The position numbers and the translations under genes were made by a program. This document shows positions 1 through 5,480 of a DNA stretch of 9,995 bases, piece by piece (positions within the stretch are counted from its first letter, which is position 1; each line of letters starts with the position of its first letter). The stretch is from assembly GCA_964579675.1 (NCBI GenBank), contig CAZOIA010000202.1:1-9995 (forward strand). Direction: 5' to 3'. The notes under the pieces are model-generated. The model searched no databases. It had not been told where the DNA came from and saw nothing but the letters and a program-made list of their open reading frames with translations. Source of the DNA: CAZOIA01 sp964579675 (GTDB lineage: Bacteria; Planctomycetota; Phycisphaerae; UBA1845; PWPN01).

Positions 1-107
1 TCTTGGTAATTGTTGTTTTCTTTGCCAAGGTTACCTGCGCCTGAACCGCCGAATGAACGTAACTTCTTACCAGACAACAACCAACGATCCTGTGTCGAGA
101 ACAGGTA

Positions 108-136
108 AGTATATGATCGCCGGCCCGGGGTGTCAA
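108..136 (-). promoter_or_regulatory. Strong leftward sigma-70-type promoter for a gene beyond the left edge
   Basis: Read on the minus strand, a perfect TTGACA (136-131) is followed after exactly 17 bases by TATACT (113-108), five of six matches to the -10 consensus. Transcription would start near position 101 and run off the left edge. There is no ATG on the minus strand between 1 and 107, so the leader is probably at least 100 bases unless a GTG or TTG start is used. The first transcribed bases can form a small hairpin (CCTGT/ACAGG around 89-105). The served gene is not visible. PolX ends at 255 and reads the same way, but this promoter lies downstream of it, so the left gene probably has its own transcription unit. 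Confidence 0.6.
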
Positions 137-254
137 GGTCGGTGGCGAACGATTCTGCGTTGCGTGTGCATTCAGGGCCAAGATCTGACGAGAGCCGACC
201 ATTAAGCCGGTCTGCGTCCGGGCCGTTCCCTGGCAGCCGGCCGGCCGAGCGCCG

Positions 255-1979
255 CTACTTCCGCTTCGCGGCGATCCACTTCTCCAGATCGGCCCGTGGC
301 TTGGCGTTCAGGATCCGGTCTTTGTTCGCCCAGCCGCGGCGAGCGGTCTGGATGCCGAAATGCATCTGGTCCAACTGTTCAATGCTGTGGGCGTCGGTGC
401 CGATCACCAGCCAGCATCCCGCGTCCACCGCCTGTCGAACGTGAAGGTCCTTGAGGTCGAGTCGCTGCCAGGCAGCGTTTATCTCCAGGGCGGTGCCGGT
501 CCCGGCGGCGGCGGCGATCACCTGTTCCCAGTCGAGGTCCATGGCGTCGCGCTTGTTGAGCAACCGGCCCGACGGATGGCCCAGCGCGCAAACGTACGGG
601 TTCTCCAGAGCGGCGATGGAGCGCTTGGTGAGCCTGGCCCGGTCCTGTTGCTGAGCGGAGTGGATGCTCGCCACCACCCAGTCAAGCCGGGCGAGAACAT
701 CATCCGGATAGTCGAGCGAGCCGTCGGCCAGGATGTCGCATTCGATACCGGCCAGGACAGTGAAGCCCTTCAGTTTCCGATTGACCTCCCGGACCTCCTC
801 GATCTGCTCCAGGAGCCGATCAATCGAGAGTCCGCCGGCGATGGCGGCGCTCCTGGAGTGATCGGTGATGCCGAGGTACTGGTAGCCGCGCGCTTTGGCG
901 GCCCGGGCCATCTCCTCGATGGTGTTCCGCCCGTCGCTGGCGGTGCTGTGCGCGTGCAGATCACCCCGGATGTCTTCGAGCACGACCAGGTCCGGCAGCT
1001 TGCCCTTGGAGTCGAACTCGCCGCGATCCTCCCGCAACTCGGGCGGGATGAGCTTGAGTCCGAGCTTCTTGTAGATCCCGGCTTCTTCCCGGCCAGCGAT
1101 GGGCTTGTCGCCGTCGAACAGGCCGTACTCGTTCAGCTTCCAGCCCTTCTTGCCCGCCAGCTCGCGCAGGCGCACGTTGTGTTCCTTCGAGCCGGTAAAG
1201 TACTGCATCGCCGCCCCGAACGACTCGGCCGGCACGACGCGCAAATCCACCTGGATCTCGCCGCCGGGGGGACTTGCCACCAGGACGGAGCCCTTGGTGT
1301 CGCCGGCGGCCCGGACCCCGGTGACCTGCGGGAGCTGGGTGAATGCCTTGATGACTCGTTTGCCCTGGCCGGCGATGCATAGTAGATCGAGATCGCCGAT
1401 CGTCTCCCGCCCCCGGCGGGCGGAGCCGGCGATTTCGACCCGTCCGACGCCGGGGAGCGCTCCGATCGCTTCGCGCAGGGCCTCGGCCACCGGGAGGGCG
1501 GCACCCAACGGCGTCCGGCCCGCGGATCGCTCCAGGAAGGCAATACCCTCCAGGATCTTCTCGACGCTCTTGGCTCCGAAGCCGGGCAGCCTCTCGACCT
1601 TCCCGTCCGCAATCGCAGCCTGGAGATCCGCGATGCTCCCGACGCCCAGCTTCTCATACACGAGCTGCACCTTCTTCGGCCCCAGGCCGGGGACGTTCAG
1701 CAATCCGGGCAGGCCGGAGGGAATGGATGCCAGCAATTCCTGGTGCAGGGCGATATGCCCGGTCTTCAGGTATTGTACGATGCGCTCGGCGGTTCCCTTG
1801 CCGATCCCGGGGACCTTCTGCAGTTCGCCTCGATTGGCCAGGTCTGCCACGTCTTCGGTCAGCTCGTCGATCGTTCGCGACGCCCGACGATAGGAATTGA
1901 CGCGGAAGCGGTCTCCGCCGGTGATCTCCAGCAGATCGGCGATCTCAGCCAGTATTCTCGACACCTCGCGGTTGATCAT
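255..1979 (-). CDS. polX: Family X DNA polymerase with C-terminal PHP exonuclease domain (PolX)
   Basis: This is a bacterial/archaeal-type PolX, a gap-filling DNA polymerase thought to act in base excision and double-strand break repair in the cytoplasm. Numbering from the chosen Met, the protein is 574 residues, the normal family length. Helix-hairpin-helix motifs lie at about 56-67 (VPGIGKGTAERI), 96-104 and 131-142. The nucleotidyltransferase signature GSARRGRETIGDLDLL spans 185-200, with the metal-binding aspartates at 196 and 198 and the third at 245 (QVDLRVV). The PHP domain is complete: DLHAHSTASDG at 340-350, TDHS at 372, GIECD at 411, GHPSGR at 467 and GTDAH at 527. Polymerase and 3'-5' exonuclease sites therefore both look intact. 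The frame is open upstream to a GTG at 2090, but homologues begin with a sequence like MINREVSRIL, so the ATG at 1979 is preferred. The ribosome binding site there is weak. No terminator is evident downstream. Confidence 0.95.
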   Translation of the reverse strand: MINREVSRILAEIADLLEITGGDRFRVNSYRRASRTIDELTEDVADLANRGELQKVPGIGKGTAERIVQYLKTGHIALHQELLASIPSGLPGLLNVPGLGPKKVQLVYEKLGVGSIADLQAAIADGKVERLPGFGAKSVEKILEGIAFLERSAGRTPLGAALPVAEALREAIGALPGVGRVEIAGSARRGRETIGDLDLLCIAGQGKRVIKAFTQLPQVTGVRAAGDTKGSVLVASPPGGEIQVDLRVVPAESFGAAMQYFTGSKEHNVRLRELAGKKGWKLNEYGLFDGDKPIAGREEAGIYKKLGLKLIPPELREDRGEFDSKGKLPDLVVLEDIRGDLHAHSTASDGRNTIEEMARAAKARGYQYLGITDHSRSAAIAGGLSIDRLLEQIEEVREVNRKLKGFTVLAGIECDILADGSLDYPDDVLARLDWVVASIHSAQQQDRARLTKRSIAALENPYVCALGHPSGRLLNKRDAMDLDWEQVIAAAAGTGTALEINAAWQRLDLKDLHVRQAVDAGCWLVIGTDAHSIEQLDQMHFGIQTARRGWANKDRILNAKPRADLEKWIAAKRK

Positions 1980-2130
1980 ACCTGCACCGGTCACAAGCCC
2001 TGTCAGAGACGAGGACGTTCTACTTTCATGCAGATTCGGGCAAATCGCCTCATCCTTCGTCTGGCGCGGGAGCCCATAGACGCACACCACCCCGGCAGAG
2101 AGTAGAATGTCCCATTTCCTGCTACGGCCC

Positions 2131-2169
2131 GGTGTCCGATTGACACCTTCGCCGGGGCGGCCCTATTAT
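2131..2169 (+). promoter_or_regulatory. lpxD promoter with overlapping palindromic operator-like site
   Basis: A perfect TTGACA (2140-2145) and TATTAT (2164-2169, five of six matches) are separated by 18 bases, about 50 bases before the lpxD start. The -35 box lies inside a perfect inverted repeat, GGTGTC (2131-2136) / GACACC (2142-2147) with a 5-base centre. That is the usual size and position of a repressor or activator site. The 238-bp gap between the divergent polX and lpxD starts holds no other clear element; I found no convincing promoter for polX there. Confidence 0.65.
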
Positions 2170-2217
2170 AGCTTGTTCATTTGCAGTCTGGGACAATGGC
2201 GGCGCGGTGGAATCCAG

Positions 2218-3276
2218 ATGATTCTCACACTGGCGGAACTGGCGGAGTTCCTGACATCTCAGGGTATGCCCTGTGAGGTTGACGGTGCCGCTTCGGTGAC
2301 CGTCTCGTCGGTCGCCACGCTGGAGGATGCCGGCGAGGGGCAGCTCAGCTTCCTGGCGAATCCCAAGTACGAGAGCCAACTCTCTACCACGCGGGCGTCC
2401 GCCGTGCTGGTCAAGCCCGAGGTGCGTGTCTCGCGAGGACTGAACGCGCTGCGGACGGCCAACCCCTACGCCGCGGTGACCGCGGCGATCGTGCGTCTGC
2501 ACGGGCACCGCGAGCATCCGCAGTGGGGCATCTCCGACCGGGCATTCATCGCCCGCGGGGCCGTCATCGGGTCGGGGGCCAACGTCGGCCCCGGTGCTCA
2601 CGTCGACGACGACGTGCAGATCGGCGACGACGCCACGATCTACCCCGGCGCCTACATTGCTCGCGGATGCCGGATCGGCCGCAGCGTGACCCTCTTCCCC
2701 AACGTCGTGATCTATGAGAACTGCGTATTGGGTGACCGGGTGACGATTCATGCCGGAACCGTCATCGGCGAGGACGGGCTCGGGTACGCGCCCGTCAACG
2801 ACAAGTGGGTGAAGATTCCTCAGATCGGCAACGTGGTGATCCACGACGATGTCGAGATCGGCGCGAACTGCACGATCGACCGGGCGACCCTCGGCAGCAG
2901 CGTGATCGGCCGCGGGACGAAGTTCAGCAACCTGATCGCCATCGGACACGGGACCAAGATCGGCGACGATTGCCTGTTCGTGGCCCAGGTCGGGGTGGCC
3001 GGTTCGGTCAGCGTGGGGCGGCACGTCACGATGGCAGGCCAGGCCGGCATCGTCGGGCACATCACCATCGGCGACAACGCGACCGTCGGCGCCAAGGCCG
3101 GTGTCACCAACACCGTCGAGCCTGGCACGACCGTGCTGGGTCAGCCGGCCGTCCCGATCAACGACTGCAAACGGCAGGTCGCCGTCGTTCAGAGGCTGCC
3201 CGAACTCAAGAATGAGGTTCGACGACTACGGCGCGACTTGGATCGGCTGATGAAACAGCGAGAGAACGATGAATGA
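2218..3276 (+). CDS. lpxD: UDP-3-O-acylglucosamine N-acyltransferase LpxD
   Basis: LpxD transfers a 3-hydroxyacyl chain from acyl carrier protein to the free amine of UDP-3-O-acylglucosamine, the third step of lipid A synthesis, in the cytoplasm. The 352-residue product matches the family length. An N-terminal uridine-binding domain (about 1-105, including EGQLSFLANPKYESQL) is followed by a left-handed beta-helix of hexapeptide repeats (about 107-305). The loop GEDGLGYAPVNDKWVKIPQIG (184-204) is typical of LpxD. The likely catalytic histidine is His244 in AIGHGTKIG, where E. coli has the sequence His-Asn, so the Asn neighbour is Gly here. A basic, leucine-spaced helix at about 322-350 matches the C-terminal helix of the family. 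The frame is open back to 2107, but homology begins at MILTLAELAEFL, so ATG 2218 is chosen; GGTGGA lies upstream. It is the first gene of a probable lpxD-lpxI operon. Confidence 0.96.
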   Translation: MILTLAELAEFLTSQGMPCEVDGAASVTVSSVATLEDAGEGQLSFLANPKYESQLSTTRASAVLVKPEVRVSRGLNALRTANPYAAVTAAIVRLHGHREHPQWGISDRAFIARGAVIGSGANVGPGAHVDDDVQIGDDATIYPGAYIARGCRIGRSVTLFPNVVIYENCVLGDRVTIHAGTVIGEDGLGYAPVNDKWVKIPQIGNVVIHDDVEIGANCTIDRATLGSSVIGRGTKFSNLIAIGHGTKIGDDCLFVAQVGVAGSVSVGRHVTMAGQAGIVGHITIGDNATVGAKAGVTNTVEPGTTVLGQPAVPINDCKRQVAVVQRLPELKNEVRRLRRDLDRLMKQRENDE

Positions 3277-3285
3277 TGAACGATG

Positions 3286-3359
3286 AATTATGAATGATGA
3301 ATGATGAATGGAAGATGATGAGGCCCCGGTCCTTCATTCATCATTCCTCGTTCATAATT
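3286..3359. repeat. AT-rich 25-bp inverted repeat between lpxD and lpxI
   Basis: The arms at 3286-3310 and 3335-3359 are complementary at 23 of 25 positions, counting one position that could still form a G-U pair in RNA as a mismatch. They are separated by a 24-base loop. The left arm is built from reiterated ATGAATG/ATGATGA units that begin in the last codons of lpxD. The arms are mostly A and T in otherwise GC-rich DNA, so the element looks inserted. It could act as a hairpin in the lpxD-lpxI transcript that protects the upstream message or reduces read-through. There is no T run after it, so it is not a classical terminator. It may be one copy of a dispersed palindromic repeat family, which I cannot test here. 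Confidence 0.7.
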
Positions 3360-3402
3360 GCCTCGGCGTTGGCGTCGGGAATCACCCAGGCATGTAGCAG
3401 GG

Positions 3403-4311
3403 ATGGCATTGGATTCGCTCGACAACCCACTGGGTATCATCGCCGGGGCGGGCCGATTCCCGTTTCTGGTGGCTGAAGGGGCCCGGCGGGCCGGTCGGTC
3501 GGTGGTCGTCGTCGGCTTGAGAGGACTGGCGGACCCGGCCCTGCGCACGTGTGCCGACCGCTTCCACTGGTCCGGAGTCGTGCGCCTGGGCCGGTGGATC
3601 CGCATCTTCCGCCGGTCGAACGTGCGTGAAGCAGTTATGGCCGGGGGGGTGACGAAGTCGGAGATGTACGGGCGGTTTCGCTTGCTGCGCTACCTGCCCG
3701 ACCTTACGAGCATTCGGTTGTGGTTCTTCGGGGTGGCGGATCGCCGGAATGACACGATTCTGCGGGCCGCCGCCGATCACATGCAACGAAAGGGCGTTAC
3801 GTTGGCCAACTCGGTTCAGTACTGTCAGGAGCATCTGCCCGGCCCCGGCGTGTTGACCCGGCAAGGCCCATCGCGGGCTCAGCAGCTCGACATCGAGTTC
3901 GGCTGGCGGATCGCCAAGGAGATGGGCCGGCTGGACATCGGACAGTCCATCGCGGTCAAGGAGCAGGAGGTCATCGCCGTCGAAGCGATCGAGGGGACGG
4001 ATCGGATGATCGAACGGGCGGGCCAGCTTTGCCGGCATGGCGGCTGGACGCTCATCAAGGTCGCCAAGCCCGACCAGGATCCGCGCTTCGACGTGCCCAC
4101 CGTCGGGCTGGAGACGATCGAGAACCTGCACCGCCACGGAGCAAAGGCCCTCGTGTTCGAGGCCCACCGGACGCTTGCCATTGATCGGGCGGAACTCATC
4201 GAACGCGCGGATCAACTGGGCATCGTTGTCGTTGCCCGCCAGGGAGAGGGCGAAAACGAGATACGGAGAGACGGGGAAACAGAGAGGGGTGGCGAGGAAG
4301 AGAGGGGGTGA
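3403..4311 (+). CDS. lpxI: UDP-2,3-diacylglucosamine pyrophosphatase LpxI
   Basis: LpxI (formerly DUF1009) hydrolyses UDP-2,3-diacylglucosamine to lipid X and UMP, the fourth step of lipid A synthesis, in species lacking LpxH. From ATG 3403 the product is 302 residues. The N-terminal part has GIIAGAGRFPFLVAEGARRAG (11-31) and VVVVGLRG. The C-terminal domain carries the family run LTRQGPS (151-157), DIEFGWRIAKEMGRLDIGQS (163-182), EAIEGTDRMI (194-203) and KVAKPDQDPRFDVPTVG (219-235). Residues from about 281 to the stop form a charged Glu/Arg/Gly tail translated from a purine-rich tract; the core seems to end near GIVVVA (273-278). An upstream ATG at 3358 would lengthen the N-terminus with sequence unlike the family. 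No strong ribosome binding site marks 3403, so the start is the least certain part. It follows lpxD by 126 bp and is probably in its operon. Confidence 0.9.
   Translation: MALDSLDNPLGIIAGAGRFPFLVAEGARRAGRSVVVVGLRGLADPALRTCADRFHWSGVVRLGRWIRIFRRSNVREAVMAGGVTKSEMYGRFRLLRYLPDLTSIRLWFFGVADRRNDTILRAAADHMQRKGVTLANSVQYCQEHLPGPGVLTRQGPSRAQQLDIEFGWRIAKEMGRLDIGQSIAVKEQEVIAVEAIEGTDRMIERAGQLCRHGGWTLIKVAKPDQDPRFDVPTVGLETIENLHRHGAKALVFEAHRTLAIDRAELIERADQLGIVVVARQGEGENEIRRDGETERGGEEERG
4241..4310 (+). repeat. Purine-rich low-complexity tract at the 3' end of lpxI
   Basis: About 60 of these 70 bases are A or G on the plus strand, in loosely repeated GGAGA, GGGGA and GAGAGG units. The tract encodes the tail of LpxI and reaches its stop codon. 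Composition and repetitiveness differ sharply from the preceding coding sequence. It looks like simple-sequence DNA that has been taken into the reading frame. Confidence 0.6.
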
Positions 4312-4344
4312 CCAGTGGAGGGCCAGGGCGCCCGTAACACCCCC

Positions 4345-4405
4345 GTTTAGCCGCGACCCGAAGGGGAGCGCGGGATGATGTTTAGCCGCGACCCGCAGGG
4401 GAGCG
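4345..4405 (+). repeat. Two tandem copies of a 26-bp hairpin repeat
   Basis: Copy 1 is 4345-4370 and copy 2 is 4380-4405, identical at 25 of 26 positions with a 9-base spacer (period 35). Both begin GTTTAGCCGCGACCCG and end AGGGGAGCG. Each folds as CGC-GA-CCC-loop-GGG-GA-GCG: two 3-bp GC stems flanking a tandem G/A internal loop, closed by a 3-base loop. The only difference between copies (A at 4361, C at 4396) falls in the terminal loop, so the stem is conserved. The pair lies downstream of lpxI and upstream of the Fur-family gene. No T run follows, so intrinsic termination is not supported. It resembles short GC-rich intergenic repeats of planctomycete genomes as I recall them, unchecked. 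Confidence 0.75.
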
Positions 4406-4452
4406 TGCAGGCGTTCGGGGCACGGGTGCTGCGAAGCTGCAAGTGGCGTTTT

Positions 4453-4532
4453 GGACGGTCCGATCCACGCACTCTCAGCTTGAAAACCGTGCTCCGGCGG
4501 TTATCCTGGATTCGAACCCGGCAACCCTTCCG
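4453..4532 (+). other. Decayed tRNA-Ser-like sequence, not a functional tRNA
   Basis: In order on the plus strand are GGACGGT, a serine-anticodon-loop-like CTTGAAAACC (about 4480-4489), TGGATTCGAACC resembling a T-arm, and CCCTTCCG ending in a G like the serine discriminator. The spacing is about 80 bases, against about 88-90 for a tRNA-Ser. However, the anticodon stem does not pair, the T-stem is out of register with the TTCGAA loop, and the acceptor has two mismatches. The near-palindrome CCTGG-ATTCGAA-CCCGG (4505-4521) also gives a T-loop-like match on the minus strand, so even the orientation is doubtful. It may be a pseudo-tRNA, an old integration scar, or chance. Confidence 0.2.
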
Positions 4533-4543
4533 AGAGCTCCGGT

Positions 4544-5086
4544 ATGTCAGAACCGCTTAGTGAACACGTTGCCCGAACCGCTGAGAGCATGTTCCGGGGA
4601 TACCTGCGCGACCGCGGGTTGAAGTACACTCGGGAGCGTGAAACGGTCCTCCATGAGGTGCTGAGCAACAACGAGCATTTCGAGGCCGAGCAGTTGTTGA
4701 TTTCGTTGCGGCAGGCGGGCAAGCGGATTGCCAAGGCCACCATCTATCGTACACTCCCTCTGCTGGTGGACTGCGGCATCATCAAGCAGGTGCAGTTCGG
4801 GGATAACCTTGCCCGCTACGAGCATACGTTCGGCAGGGACCCGCACGACCACATGGTGTGCCGACACTGTCGGCGGATCATCGAGTTCGACAGCGCGGAC
4901 GTGGCCCGGCTGCGCCAGGCGGTGGCCCAGCGGCACCGGTTCTACGCGCAATCACATCGGTTTCAGATAACGGGGTTGTGCTGGCAGTGTCTGCAGAGCC
5001 TTCCGGCAGCGGAACGTCCGCCCATCCCGACCGAGGACGAACCCCCTAACACAGAGCGGCGTACGTCAGAATGGTCAGAACGATGA
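4544..5086 (+). CDS. Fur-family metal-responsive transcriptional regulator
   Basis: This is a 180-residue member of the Fur superfamily (Fur, Zur, PerR and relatives), dimeric cytoplasmic regulators that bind DNA according to a bound metal. A winged-helix domain covers about 15-90, with GLKYTRERETVLHEVL (25-40), HFEAEQLL (45-52) and the recognition helix region AKATIYRTLPLLVDCGII (63-80). The dimerisation domain begins at FGDNLARYEHTF. It has the His-rich HDHMVCRHC (101-109) and a second Cys pair LCWQC (145-149), so both CxxC motifs for a structural zinc are present. His and Glu ligands of the regulatory site (His101, His103, Glu114, His137) look plausible. Metal specificity cannot be read from this. 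After about 153 comes a Pro/Glu/Arg-rich tail of some 27 residues that is not part of the core. The ATG at 4544 fits the start of family homology with a few extra residues; GAGAG lies about 8 bases upstream. Confidence 0.9.
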   Translation: MSEPLSEHVARTAESMFRGYLRDRGLKYTRERETVLHEVLSNNEHFEAEQLLISLRQAGKRIAKATIYRTLPLLVDCGIIKQVQFGDNLARYEHTFGRDPHDHMVCRHCRRIIEFDSADVARLRQAVAQRHRFYAQSHRFQITGLCWQCLQSLPAAERPPIPTEDEPPNTERRTSEWSER

Positions 5087-5234
5087 TCTTCGTCTTGCGA
5101 GCGAAGAAGTCGTAGACTGCGACGGCGATTGCTCTCATCTGTTGAACCCACGTATGCACGGAGCCTAGAAGAACCGTGCCCGCCCGGGTTGGCTGCAACA
5201 GCCGTTCCGCAAGGTGGACGGCGGGCCGCCGCAT
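5046..5234 (-). CDS. Possible small protein with a C-terminal membrane segment
   Basis: This is a 62-codon reading frame on the minus strand from ATG 5234, with AAGG placed 6 bases upstream of the start, a good ribosome binding site. About 73 percent of third codon positions are G or C, similar to real genes in the window. The last 30 residues (beginning MRAIAVAVYDFFARKTK) end in a hydrophobic run, IIVLTILTYAALC, that could be a single membrane helix. The 3' end overlaps the last 41 bases of the Fur-family gene tail to tail. I recognise no family. The overlap region may get its composition from the Fur gene, and the frame is short enough to be chance, so this is a tentative call. Confidence 0.25.
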   Translation of the reverse strand: MRRPAVHLAERLLQPTRAGTVLLGSVHTWVQQMRAIAVAVYDFFARKTKIIVLTILTYAALC

Positions 5235-5480
5235 ATGGGACCTTGTAACCCGCCTGAAACAAAGGACTTACACGCTTCCTGGTTGCCTGGGGACCTGGGC
5301 AGACTGTAGGGCTTACGCAGGCTGATGGCCTGGGGCGACGGTTCCGAGGGTCGTTACGGGCGGGCGTAGACGCAACTTATTGCAATCACTGGAGTAACGT
5401 CTATGATGCCTCGCGCCGACAACGGCCGCATGCAGTAAGCCGATTCGGACACCGGAACTGCTCCCAAGGAGACGCCAAGG
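5087..5480. other. Intergenic region between the Fur-family gene and the ADP-ribosylglycohydrolase
   Basis: This stretch of 394 bases holds no plus-strand gene. Directly after the Fur stop is a 6-bp hairpin, TCTTCG (5087-5092) / CGAAGA (5102-5107), with a 9-base loop and no T run, a poor terminator. The leftward small ORF occupies 5087-5234. From 5235 to about 5375 I see nothing definite. A rightward promoter candidate follows at 5380-5407. No Fur-box-like GATAAT repeats were seen. Confidence 0.5.
5380..5407 (+). promoter_or_regulatory. Candidate promoter for the ADP-ribosylglycohydrolase-panB unit
   Basis: TTGCAA (5380-5385, four of six matches) and TATGAT (5402-5407, five of six) are separated by 16 bases. 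They would start transcription near 5414, about 67 bases before the GTG at 5481. Spacing and position are reasonable but the match is modest. Confidence 0.4.

Noticed and set aside
360..1382. Plus-strand 340-codon reading frame opposite polX
   Set aside because: It lies wholly over conserved PolX polymerase and PHP motifs on the other strand; long antisense frames are expected in GC-rich genes.
2122..3060. Minus-strand 312-codon frame opposite lpxD, rich in Asp and His
   Set aside because: Its periodic composition simply mirrors the hexapeptide repeats of LpxD.
4345..4405. Start of a CRISPR array
   Set aside because: There are only two copies with a 9-base spacer, far shorter than real spacers, and no cas genes.
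4375..4560. Plus-strand 61-codon frame before the Fur-family gene
   Set aside because: It is made of the second hairpin repeat and the tRNA-like segment, has no ribosome binding site or family resemblance, and overlaps the Fur start.
4497..4582. Minus-strand tRNA (GCGGTT/AACCGC ends with a TTCGAAT T-loop)
   Set aside because: The ends can pair and the T-arm is nearly right, but there is no D-arm or anticodon arm and it covers the start of the Fur-family gene.
5087..5107. Intrinsic terminator after the Fur-family gene
   Set aside because: The stem is only 6 bp with a 9-base loop and no T run follows.
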